A stretch of 6,955 bases of DNA from Candidatus Competibacteraceae bacterium (GCA_003527885.1 DPWB01000034.1:953-7907); one strand, 5' to 3'. Numbered from the stretch's first letter, positions 1-6,277 are shown. Program-made: numbers and translations. The notes: a model not told the origin generated them from the sequence alone.

Positions 1-1
1 G

Positions 2-295
2 TTCGATGAAGACGCGCTAGCGCTGCAAGAAGTGCTCAACGGCAAAGCCCACGCTTTCGTCGCCAGTGCCCCGACCCCGGCCTTCGAAGCTCTGAAACAT
101 CCCGATAAATTGTTCCTGCCAATCCCCGAACCCTTCGTGCAGGGCGCGGAAGGTTTTGCGCTGCGCAAGGGCGATCCCGACGCGCTAAACTTTTTCAACA
201 ATTGGATTCTGTCGCGCCAACAGGATGGCTGGTTGAAGGAGCGCCACGACTACTGGTTCAAAACTCGCGACTGGGCCGCCCAGGTCAGCGAATAA
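2..295 (+). CDS. Family-3 solute-binding protein, C-terminal fragment (5' end outside window)
   Basis: The reading frame is open to the left edge, so this is the last 97 residues of a longer protein; a GTG at position 32 is internal, not the start. The visible part resembles the end of periplasmic family-3 solute-binding proteins (SBP_bac_3; amino-acid ABC-transporter receptors and related sensors, usually about 250-300 residues). Evidence is the order of blocks: a 'VLNGKAHAFV' strand-helix that closes the second lobe, a 'LRKGDPDALNFFNNWI' helix, and the final 'DGWLKERHDYWF' segment with aromatic residues before the C-terminus. The protein would act in the periplasm, binding a small amino-acid-like ligand. 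The ligand cannot be told from this fragment, and no permease or ATPase gene follows, so it may be an orphan receptor or lie at the end of an operon. The next gene begins 16 nt downstream on the same strand, so co-transcription is likely. Confidence 0.8.
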   Translation, partial: FDEDALALQEVLNGKAHAFVASAPTPAFEALKHPDKLFLPIPEPFVQGAEGFALRKGDPDALNFFNNWILSRQQDGWLKERHDYWFKTRDWAAQVSE

Positions 296-311
296 CAAGA
301 AGAGCGCCATC

Positions 312-896
312 ATGATCTTACCGGTCTGGAGATTGTTCTTTTGCTTGCTGGGTTTGTTGGGCGTTGCGGCAAGCTGGGCGGCGGACGACTTCAACACGCT
401 CGCCCGCACCTTGTTGAACTCGGCCAGGGATTTGCCGTTTCCGCAACATTGGACAGCGTATCAAGTGTACGCTTCCAACACCCTGGACCTCGTCGCCTTC
501 CAACGGCCCTACCAAAACGCGATCAACCAATTACCGGCCGCCATCAAACGCAGCGATGGGCCTTGGCTGGCGCCGATGCAGATGCAATCGGCGCTCAACC
601 GCTTCTTGAGCGCGCCGCAGGGGGAATTCATCTATATCAGCGGCTGCCAGCCGCACGGTTGCAACCCCAGCGTCTCCGTCGTGTTCGATCCCGCCACGGG
701 TAAGCTGGCTTTGCTGCTGGAGAGGGCCGAATCCTCCAAAACGCAGCAGCGCCAGCAACACTGGCTGGTCGGCGATTACACCCCGCCGATGGCCGCGCTA
801 TTGCGCGCCGTGCGGGCCGCCGAAAAAGTGGGCCACAACCGGCTGCCGTTACCTATCCAAACACGCAGCAAGGTCGTTGCCGCGCTGGCTCAATGA
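312..896 (+). CDS. Ivy-like secreted lysozyme inhibitor family protein
   Basis: This 194-residue protein has an N-terminal Sec signal (hydrophobic residues about 5-20, probable cleavage at SWA/A, residues 21-24), so it should be periplasmic. The key motif is Cys112-Gln-Pro-His115-Gly-Cys117, preceded by 'FIYIS' and followed by a strand-turn-strand ('VSVVFDPATGKLALLL') and a 'WLVGD' block. In E. coli Ivy the same layout appears: a CKPHDC loop whose disulfide-held His plugs the active site of lysozyme, then a strand pair and a 'W' block. The 'LPAAIKR' block (residues 74-80) also matches Ivy's 'LPAWV'. I infer inhibition of c-type lysozyme or of endogenous lytic transglycosylases. It differs from E. 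coli Ivy in having Gly for Asp in the loop and an extra stretch of about 50 residues after the signal peptide. The ATG at 312 is preceded by an AAGAAGAG ribosome-binding site at 297-304. It is probably co-transcribed with the upstream binding-protein gene. The family call rests on motif and layout only. Confidence 0.7.
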   Translation: MILPVWRLFFCLLGLLGVAASWAADDFNTLARTLLNSARDLPFPQHWTAYQVYASNTLDLVAFQRPYQNAINQLPAAIKRSDGPWLAPMQMQSALNRFLSAPQGEFIYISGCQPHGCNPSVSVVFDPATGKLALLLERAESSKTQQRQQHWLVGDYTPPMAALLRAVRAAEKVGHNRLPLPIQTRSKVVAALAQ

Positions 897-988
897 GTCA
901 GAGGTTGTCGGACGCCGCGCCCTATTTCATTTCAACCCCAACACCCGCCTGAGATCGAACGGGCGACAAGACTTCGAAAACGTGGAAC

Positions 989-995
989 AAGGGAG
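989..995 (+). promoter_or_regulatory. Ribosome-binding site of xrtH
   Basis: AAGGGAG lies only 3 nt before the ATG at 999. The spacing is short, but it is the only purine-rich block here, and the start gives a protein of normal exosortase H length beginning with two Arg before the first membrane helix. The rest of the 102-nt gap after the Ivy-like gene (897-998) shows no convincing promoter or terminator. Confidence 0.5.
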
Positions 996-998
996 TTT

Positions 999-1496
999 AT
1001 GCGGCGCTTTCTGCTGGCTTTTATCGGGATCGGCTTGGCGCTCTACGGGGTGGTCTACTTACCGCCGGTGCGGGAACAGCTCATCGAGCCTTTTACCGCA
1101 GGTTTGACGGCGCTGGCCGGCCACTTGATCACCTTGTTCGGCGGACGAGCCTGGGTATACGGTAATGTGCTGACCATTCCCGGTTTCAGCATCCGCATAC
1201 TCGATTTATGCAACGGCGTGGAAGCCACCTTGCTGTTGTGGACCGCCATGCTGGCGTTTCCCGCGCCGTGGCGTCACCGGCTGCTGGGCCTGTTGCTCGG
1301 CTGGCTGGCGGTACAGGCTCTCAACATGGCGCGCATCATCAGCCTAGTGTATCTGGGGGTCTGGAAACCGGCTTGGTTCTACTGGGTGCACTGGTACGTC
1401 TGGGATGCGTTGATCCTGATGGACGTGCTGCTGATATTCCTGCTCTGGCTGCGCCGGCTGCCGTTGGAAACGACGCGGCATGTACGCGCGGCTTGA
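999..1496 (+). CDS. xrtH: Exosortase H (IPTLxxWG-type protein-sorting enzyme)
   Basis: This is a 165-residue multi-pass membrane protein of the exosortase/archaeosortase family, small like other XrtH enzymes. The catalytic signature is complete: Cys71 in 'LDLCNGVEA' at the start of a membrane helix, Arg112 in 'NMARIISLVYLG', and His131 in 'WVHWYVWDA'. Hydrophobic segments lie at about 5-21, 35-48, 73-88, 94-120 and 134-150. Exosortases are thought to cut C-terminal sorting tails (short motif, transmembrane helix, basic cluster) of exported proteins at the inner membrane and pass them on, often linked to exopolysaccharide or surface attachment. The XrtH type is paired with IPTLxxWG tails. Assignment to H rather than another type rests on the short length, the sequence around Cys71, and above all the next gene, which looks like the XrtH-associated membrane protein. 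The reading frame overlaps that gene by 17 nt, so they are surely co-expressed. No cognate substrate is encoded in the window. Confidence 0.85.
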   Translation: MRRFLLAFIGIGLALYGVVYLPPVREQLIEPFTAGLTALAGHLITLFGGRAWVYGNVLTIPGFSIRILDLCNGVEATLLLWTAMLAFPAPWRHRLLGLLLGWLAVQALNMARIISLVYLGVWKPAWFYWVHWYVWDALILMDVLLIFLLWLRRLPLETTRHVRAA

Positions 1497-2163
1497 TCCG
1501 CTCCTGCTGCGCCTGCTGCTGAGCGGCGTGCTTTGTTTGCCCGTGTGCCTGGGACTGTGGTGGTGGCTGGTCCGAGAACCGCTGGCCAGGGAACTGGGAC
1601 ACGGCGTCGGCTTCATCAGCCAATGGCTGTGGTCGGAAACCGTGCTGGGGGTCGGTTTGGACGGAGACAAGGGATTGATCGTGAGCTTGGTGCCGCCGCT
1701 GACCGACTCGGCGCGCATGTTCATGGCCTTGCCGCTACCGTTCGACCGCGCAACCGTGATGCTGCCGCTGTTTTGGGGCTTGACGCTGGCGACGCCGGGG
1801 CGAGGCCTGCCGCGTCGGCTGCTGTACGGCAGCCTCGCCCTGCTGCCGGTGGTCTGCATCACGGTGCTGCTGTACGTCCAATTTCAACTGGCGCTGTATC
1901 GCACCCACTTGCCGTTGCTGACCGAGCTGCCGCCCCCCGACTATGCCCTGGCGCTACCCGACTCGCCTGTGCTGTATCAGCTGTGGGGATTGGGCCGGCA
2001 ACTGGCGATGCTGGTGCTCCCCATCGTCGCGCCCCTGCTGGCCTGGCTGTTGCTGCATCAACGCTACTTGCGTGAAATTATCCTCGGGGGGCTGGTGCAG
2101 CGAGCGCTCGGCGCAGCGTCCCGACGGCCACCGTCTTTGCCGCCCCCGGACCCGGTGGAGTGA
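1480..2163 (+). CDS. Exosortase H-associated membrane protein
   Basis: This 227-residue hydrophobic protein has predicted membrane helices at about 8-31, 92-105, 114-138 and 172-192. Between the first two lies a probably periplasmic loop ('GLDGDKGLIVSLVPPLTDSARMF'), and a proline-rich stretch (150-163) precedes the last helix. The C-terminus is a basic then proline-rich tail, likely cytoplasmic. Position directly after xrtH, together with length and general layout, match the membrane protein that recurrently follows exosortase H. Its biochemical role is unknown; I infer a partner or stabiliser of XrtH. I see no catalytic motif. The ATG at 1480 lies inside the end of xrtH in another frame, with a weak GGAAA 9 nt upstream, so translation probably depends on coupling with xrtH. 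The stop codon overlaps the next start as GTGA. Confidence in a membrane protein is near certain; the family name is inferred mostly from context. Confidence 0.75.
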   Translation: MYARLDPLLLRLLLSGVLCLPVCLGLWWWLVREPLARELGHGVGFISQWLWSETVLGVGLDGDKGLIVSLVPPLTDSARMFMALPLPFDRATVMLPLFWGLTLATPGRGLPRRLLYGSLALLPVVCITVLLYVQFQLALYRTHLPLLTELPPPDYALALPDSPVLYQLWGLGRQLAMLVLPIVAPLLAWLLLHQRYLREIILGGLVQRALGAASRRPPSLPPPDPVE

Positions 2164-2756
2164 GGGCACTTTTCCGCTGCCTGCTGTTGGGCGCCGCGCT
2201 ACTGGCCGGCTGTGACGACCCCCGACAGGGACAATATCGGCTGGCGATGCAGCGGGTGTTTCAACGTGACTACCGGGCGGGCGCAGCGCTGTTGGCGACG
2301 CTGGCCCAGAACGGCCACGCGCCCTCCCAATTCCGGCTGGGGTTCTTGTATCGCTTGGGTCTTGGCGTGCCGCGCAACCTGCGGTTGTCGGGCTACTGGT
2401 TCGAAAAGGCAGCCCAACAAGGTCATGTGGGCGGCCAATACTGGCTGGCCGAATCCTACCGCCGGGGCGACGGCGTGCCCCGCGCGCCGGAATTGGCCTT
2501 TCAGTGGTTTAACCGTCTGGCCGAACAAGGCTACGCGCCGGCACAATATCAAGTCGCGCTGGCCTACACCGAAGGTCTCGGCGTTTCAAAAAACGATGTG
2601 GCGGCCGTCGGCTGGCTGCAACGGGCGGTCGCCGGCGGTCACGGGGACGCGGCCCGGCGGCTGGCGCAAGCCTATCGGGACGGCGAACTGGGCTTGCCGC
2701 GCGACCCGCGACAAGCCCAGCAGTGGGAAGACAAGGCTCAACCGGCACGATTTTAG
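2160..2756 (+). CDS. Sel1-repeat lipoprotein, coupled to xrtH operon
   Basis: This is a 198-residue lipoprotein beginning at a GTG that overlaps the previous stop (GTGA), which makes translational coupling likely. The start is supported by the signal it creates: Arg2/Arg6, a hydrophobic core and the lipobox L-A-G-Cys18. After Cys18 come four Sel1-type TPR-like repeats of about 36 residues at roughly 54-90, 91-126, 127-162 and 163-195. Each carries the pattern 'A/G-x-x-x-L-x-x-x-Y-x-x-G-x-G-V-x-x-x-x-x-x-A-x-x-W-(F/L)-x-x-A', for example 'LGLGV', 'RRGDGV', 'TEGLGV' and 'GELGL'. Sel1 repeats form superhelical scaffolds that bind other proteins. Asp19 follows the lipidated Cys; in E. coli Asp at this place keeps lipoproteins in the inner membrane, which would place this scaffold next to XrtH. 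I infer an adaptor role in exosortase processing; no catalytic function is expected. Confidence 0.85.
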   Translation: MRALFRCLLLGAALLAGCDDPRQGQYRLAMQRVFQRDYRAGAALLATLAQNGHAPSQFRLGFLYRLGLGVPRNLRLSGYWFEKAAQQGHVGGQYWLAESYRRGDGVPRAPELAFQWFNRLAEQGYAPAQYQVALAYTEGLGVSKNDVAAVGWLQRAVAGGHGDAARRLAQAYRDGELGLPRDPRQAQQWEDKAQPARF

Positions 2757-2759
2757 GAG

Positions 2760-2791
2760 GCTCGCGACGCCGCTCCGACCAGATCGCGAGC
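2760..2791. terminator. Perfect 8-bp inverted repeat between convergent genes, possible bidirectional terminator
   Basis: GCTCGCGA (2760-2767) and TCGCGAGC (2784-2791) are exact reverse complements separated by 16 nt. They lie in the 54-nt gap between the ends of two convergent genes, the usual place for a shared terminator. There is no T-run after the stem on either strand, so it is not a textbook intrinsic terminator. It could act with Rho or simply protect 3' ends. Confidence 0.4.
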
Positions 2792-2810
2792 ACTCCCGTC
2801 CTTCCAAACG

Positions 2811-4061
2811 CTAGCCGGGCACGCGGCAGTCCACCACCTTGAACTCGACCCGCCGATCCAGCGCGTCGCGGGCGTCGTCGGTCCCCGTTCCGATCAAGGT
2901 TTCCTTCGAACCCACGCCGTTGGCGATGGTCCGGTTGCGGAGCGCCGCCGCATCTGTCTCCAGCTTGCCCTTGATGCTTTCCGCCCGGCGCAAGGACAAA
3001 CGTTCGTTGATCGGCTCGGGTCCGGTGCGGCTGGTATGTCCAACCACCTCCAAACACCCCGCGCGCTCTGACGTGCGTTGCGCGATCTGCCGCAACCACA
3101 GCGGATACGGTCCACTGACTTGCCGGTCCGGCCAGAAATCCGTCGAACCCGGTTTGAACAGGAACTTGACGGCCAGCCGTTTGTTGCTCAGCCCGTAATC
3201 GACGATCTTGTCGAAGGCCTGGGCGGCGTCATTGCGGCGGCCCAGTTTCCAACTGCTGAGATACAGGCCGTTGTAGACCCGCAGTTGTTGGCCGTCCGGC
3301 GAGCGGAACGCATCCTGATACAGTCCCAGCGCTCTTTGGTATTGCCGGTCGTTGTAGGCGTCGATCGCTTCGCTGATCAGGGCGGCGGTGAGGATGCGGT
3401 CCGCGTAGGCCGCATTGATCGGATCGCCGGCCTTGGTGCCTTGACAGGTCTTGATGTACGCCTCGGTGGCCGGGTCTGGCGTCCAGGTCGGGCTATCGTT
3501 GAAATACGCGGTCGGGGTGATATCGACGCCTTCGGGTTTGGCCCGCGCGGTACCCTTGGCAATGATCTTGCCCGACTTGAGATCGGCCAGCGCCAGACAG
3601 ACGCGGAACGCCTCGCGCGCACCTTCGGTTTTTCCGTCCTTGTTGACGCCCGTGAAAGTGCCGACCAGTACGATGGGCGACTTGGCGACCGCCGCCGTCG
3701 AAAACGGCTGCACCGCGAACCGCGGATACTTCGCTTTGACCAGCTCGACCAAGCGCGCTTCCATGGAGCGCGTGGCGACCGATTGCGCCCCTGACACGCC
3801 GTCGATCAACGGATCGATCACCAGCGTATAGGGCGCTGGCTCCTTGGCGTTCGCCTCGGGCAATTGGGCGCGGCCGAACAAGTCGTTCGCCGCTTTTAAA
3901 ACCGCTTCGTCAAAGGCCAGCGGCTGAACCGGCGGCGCCGGAGCGGCGGCGGCCTGCTTCTGTTCGGCGGGCGGCGTGGTGCAGCCCCATAACAGTGCGG
4001 CGAACGAAAGTACGGCTATGGAGCACAAGGGTCTGAGACTGCCGGAGCGCAATAGCTTCAT
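2811..4061 (-). CDS. OmpA-domain outer-membrane lipoprotein, coupled to the kinase gene
   Basis: This is a 416-residue lipoprotein. The start chosen is the ATG at 4061-4059, which overlaps the kinase stop as ATGA, has AGGAGG 10 nt upstream, and gives a clean lipoprotein signal ending L-L-W-G-Cys27 with Thr at +2, so outer-membrane sorting is expected. After an Ala/Pro linker (about 30-46), residues 75-180 form an alpha/beta region ('LVIDPLIDGVSGAQ', 'PIVLVGTFTGVN', 'CLALADLKSGKIIAKG') that recalls FlgO/LpoB/CsgG-like domains; this is an inference from pattern. Residues about 225-295 look TPR-like. Residues 298-410 are an OmpA-like domain: 'VVGHTSRTG', 'NERLSLRRAESI', 'GVGSKETLIGTG' and 'DRRVEFKV'. 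The Asp that normally contacts diaminopimelate in the 'GHTD' motif is Ser344, while its partner Arg359 is kept. Mature cysteines besides Cys27 number four (155, 206, 336, 412), allowing two disulfides. Its job is probably to work with the kinase at the envelope. Confidence 0.85.
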   Translation of the reverse strand: MKLLRSGSLRPLCSIAVLSFAALLWGCTTPPAEQKQAAAAPAPPVQPLAFDEAVLKAANDLFGRAQLPEANAKEPAPYTLVIDPLIDGVSGAQSVATRSMEARLVELVKAKYPRFAVQPFSTAAVAKSPIVLVGTFTGVNKDGKTEGAREAFRVCLALADLKSGKIIAKGTARAKPEGVDITPTAYFNDSPTWTPDPATEAYIKTCQGTKAGDPINAAYADRILTAALISEAIDAYNDRQYQRALGLYQDAFRSPDGQQLRVYNGLYLSSWKLGRRNDAAQAFDKIVDYGLSNKRLAVKFLFKPGSTDFWPDRQVSGPYPLWLRQIAQRTSERAGCLEVVGHTSRTGPEPINERLSLRRAESIKGKLETDAAALRNRTIANGVGSKETLIGTGTDDARDALDRRVEFKVVDCRVPG

Positions 4062-6262
4062 GGTTGGCATTCCTCCTGTTCGGTGGCTGAAAGCGGTTCT
4101 CCGAGTTGCGCTTTGAGCAGCGCCTCCCGGCAATGGGTTTTCGGTCCTTTCTGGCGAGAGGGGCCAGCGAGTTCCGGGCGGGGTTTGGCGGGCTTCGGCG
4201 ACGGGTTCAGTTCGGATTTCAAGACCGTGGTGGCCGGCGCTTTGGGGCGCGCCTGGATATTGGCCGGAGCGGGTTCGGAGAGCGCCTTTTCAATGGCGCG
4301 GCGTTTGGCGTCTTCCGCGCCGCGGCGCTTGGCGTCCTCGACCGCCTGCCGTTTGGCCTCCTCTTCGACGGCTCGCCGGGCTTCGCTCTCCGCCTGTTTG
4401 CGTTTGGTCTGCAAAAGATGGTTCAGGGTGGCCAGTCGCGGGTGACCGGACTGGATCAGGGCGAGCTGCGCCAAATAATCTCCAGCGAGCTGCAAATCGG
4501 CCTTGCGGATGGCGGCGTCGGCCAACTCCGCATAGCGGTCCCCCACCTGTTGCAGCGCGGCCCGCACCCGGTCGGGATCGGGCGCCAAGGCGGCGATTTG
4601 ACGGTAGCACGCCGCGATTTCGCCGCCCTGTTGGCCGGTCAACCGCTCCAGCGGAAAGCGGTTGGCGCAATCCCGCAACAGCTCGTCGATGCGTTGGTTG
4701 GCCGCAATCGCCGCACTCGCCTGCCGGCGCAGCTCCAACAGGTCGGGCTGTTCGGGAACCATGAGTAGCCCGTCCTCGATGCGTTTGAGGCTGTCCTCCA
4801 GCCGGCCTTGCCGCAGCAATTCCCGCACCGTATCCACCAGTTGGGGAACGAGCTGCCGCTCTTTGAGCCGATTCTGAAGCACCGTGCGCAACGTCGACAA
4901 TTCCGGATGGTCGGGCGCCCGTTGCAAGCCCTGTTCGGCGGCTTGCAGGCCGCCTTCGAGATCGCCGGCCTGCCAGCGGGCGTGCGCTTGCGCCAACAGC
5001 CGATCCGCCTCGCCTTGCCGTTCCCGCAGTTGCGTTTGCAGGGCTTGGCGCAAGGCCAACAATTCGCCGTGATCGGGCACTTGCCGCAAGCCGTCCTCGA
5101 CGCGCCGCAAACCCTGTTCGAACGACCCGTCACGCCGGTTTTGCCGGGCCTGCTCCAGTAAATCGGCCGCACTCCGATAGCGTTCGGCCCGCTCGCGCAA
5201 GGCCAGCAGGCGGCCATCCTCGGGCGAAGCCGCCAAACCCAATTTGACCAGCTCCAGGCTCTGGGTGAATTCACCGTTTTGAAAATGTTTCAACGCGAGC
5301 TGTTCGTAGCTGTCGACCGGTTGCCGGTTCAGGGCCAGATAAACGCCGCCACCGACGAGCATGGCCAATAGCGAAAGCCCGCCGATCAGCCCGCTTTTTT
5401 TCGAAAACAGCGCGCCGCCGAGGGTTTGGTCCATCCGGGCGGTATCGATCAGATTACGCAAGGAGGCGCTGGATTCGGGATGGTCGAGCGCGTCGATGAG
5501 CTGCTCGGCGGTTTCAAAACGCTCGGCCGGGGTTTTGGCCAGCAGCTTTTGCAGCACGGGTTGGAATCGGCCGAGCCCGTCAGGCAGGCGCGGCAGGGGC
5601 TGGGTGCAGTGCATCATGGCGATGCTGATGACATCGTCCGCGCGATAGGGCGGTTCCCGGACCAGCATTTCGTAAAACACGATGCCGAGACTGTACAGAT
5701 CGCTGCGGCTGTCCAGCGGCTTGCCGGTAATCTGTTCCGGGCTCATGTAAACCGGGCTGCCGATGGCCAGTCCGGGTGCAGTCAGTTGCGTGTCGTCGGC
5801 ATCCACGATCTTGGCGATGCCAAAATCGCTGAGCACCGGCGTGCCGTCCTGGCGGAACAGGATGTTCTGCGGTTTGATGTCCCGGTGAATGACGCCGCGC
5901 CGGTGGGCGTAGGCCAGCGCGCCGGACACCGACTTGATGATTTCGAGCGCCCGTTCCGGGCTCAACCCCCGTTCGATGTGCTGCGCCAAGGTCCCCTCGG
6001 GCAAAAACTCCATCGAAAAATACGAATGAGGGCCGTTCGAGCCAAAATCGTAGATCGTTATGATTTGCGGGTGCTGGAACTGGGCGATGATCCGCCCTTC
6101 TTTCAGGAAACGATCATTGAAATTGCTATCGTTGATCTGGGTGGACTTGATGACTTTCAAGGCGACCCGGCGGCCGAGCGATTGCTGGACCGCGAGATAG
6201 ACGGTGGCCATGCCGCCCTCGCCGATCTTCCGCACAATCGTGTAACCCGGAACCTCGATCAC
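4058..6262 (-). CDS. Transmembrane Ser/Thr protein kinase with periplasmic TPR-like repeats
   Basis: This is a 734-residue PknB-type (Hanks) kinase. I chose the GTG at 6262-6260 because AAGGAAG sits 8 nt upstream and the protein then opens 'MIEVPGYTI', a common beginning of such kinases. The catalytic domain (about 7-260) is complete: Gly-rich loop G14-E-G-G-M-A-T-V21, Lys36 in 'VALKV', Glu55, HRD 126-128 with Lys130 and Asn133, DFG 146-148, and GSPVYMSPE 168-176. Thr158, Thr161 and Ser169 are likely activation-loop sites. A juxtamembrane stretch leads to one helix (about 291-311). The rest (312-734) should be periplasmic. It has four TPR-like repeats of 49-54 residues around Gly330, Gly379, Gly433 and Gly486, a helical part to about 619, a charged helix (620-661), a Pro/Lys/Ala linker, and a tail 'CREALLKAQLGEPLSATEQEEC' shortened here as C711 to C732. 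Instead of PASTA repeats it therefore carries a protein-binding sensor. The next gene overlaps by 4 nt. No phosphatase gene is nearby. Confidence 0.93.
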   Translation of the reverse strand: MIEVPGYTIVRKIGEGGMATVYLAVQQSLGRRVALKVIKSTQINDSNFNDRFLKEGRIIAQFQHPQIITIYDFGSNGPHSYFSMEFLPEGTLAQHIERGLSPERALEIIKSVSGALAYAHRRGVIHRDIKPQNILFRQDGTPVLSDFGIAKIVDADDTQLTAPGLAIGSPVYMSPEQITGKPLDSRSDLYSLGIVFYEMLVREPPYRADDVISIAMMHCTQPLPRLPDGLGRFQPVLQKLLAKTPAERFETAEQLIDALDHPESSASLRNLIDTARMDQTLGGALFSKKSGLIGGLSLLAMLVGGGVYLALNRQPVDSYEQLALKHFQNGEFTQSLELVKLGLAASPEDGRLLALRERAERYRSAADLLEQARQNRRDGSFEQGLRRVEDGLRQVPDHGELLALRQALQTQLRERQGEADRLLAQAHARWQAGDLEGGLQAAEQGLQRAPDHPELSTLRTVLQNRLKERQLVPQLVDTVRELLRQGRLEDSLKRIEDGLLMVPEQPDLLELRRQASAAIAANQRIDELLRDCANRFPLERLTGQQGGEIAACYRQIAALAPDPDRVRAALQQVGDRYAELADAAIRKADLQLAGDYLAQLALIQSGHPRLATLNHLLQTKRKQAESEARRAVEEEAKRQAVEDAKRRGAEDAKRRAIEKALSEPAPANIQARPKAPATTVLKSELNPSPKPAKPRPELAGPSRQKGPKTHCREALLKAQLGEPLSATEQEECQP
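4072..4077 (-). promoter_or_regulatory. Ribosome-binding site deciding the OmpA-lipoprotein start
   Basis: AGGAGG on the minus strand lies inside the end of the kinase gene. It is 10 nt before the ATG at 4061 but only 1 nt before an in-frame ATG at 4070, so the 4061 start is preferred. Placement within the kinase ORF, plus the ATGA overlap, implies coupled expression. Confidence 0.7.
4298..4369 (-). repeat. Three near-identical 24-nt units inside the kinase gene
   Basis: The core GTTTGGC/GCTTGGC followed by a TCnTC block recurs at exact 24-nt steps (cores at 4303, 4327 and 4351 on the plus strand). Read on the minus strand each unit encodes eight residues of the type A-K-R-R/Q-x-x-E-D, giving a highly charged, probably single alpha-helix or coiled-coil segment (kinase residues about 632-655). 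The unit boundaries are approximate. Confidence 0.65.
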
Positions 6263-6270
6263 GACCGGAG

Positions 6271-6277
6271 CTTCCTT
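6271..6277 (-). promoter_or_regulatory. Ribosome-binding site deciding the kinase start
   Basis: AAGGAAG on the minus strand is 8 nt before the GTG at 6262. In-frame TTG (6334) and GTG (6331) codons further upstream would add 24 residues with no kinase similarity and have only a weak GAGG before them, so the site supports the shorter protein. The rest of the 99-nt gap to the transporter gene (6263-6361) shows no strong promoter. Confidence 0.65.

Noticed and set aside
1533..2075. Alternative plus-strand frame (180 codons) within the XrtH-associated protein gene
   Set aside because: It is an Ala/Arg/Gly-rich out-of-frame product without hydrophobic segments. The other frame gives a coherent four-helix membrane protein overlapping both neighbours.
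3078..3794. Plus-strand open frame (238 codons) opposite the OmpA-domain lipoprotein
   Set aside because: It is fully antisense to a gene with lipobox and OmpA motifs. Its low-complexity Arg/Asp/Gly-rich product shows no domain or convincing ribosome-binding site.
4062..4133. Upstream in-frame start for the OmpA lipoprotein, adding 24 residues
   Set aside because: It would put an unlikely basic stretch before the lipoprotein signal and a long overlap with the kinase gene. AGGAGG and the ATGA junction support the start at 4061.
4106..4768. Long plus-strand open frame (220 codons) inside the kinase gene
   Set aside because: It is antisense to a region with clear repeat and coiled-coil structure on the minus strand. 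Its translation is Arg/Gly-rich with no recognisable motif, as expected of a GC-rich shadow frame.
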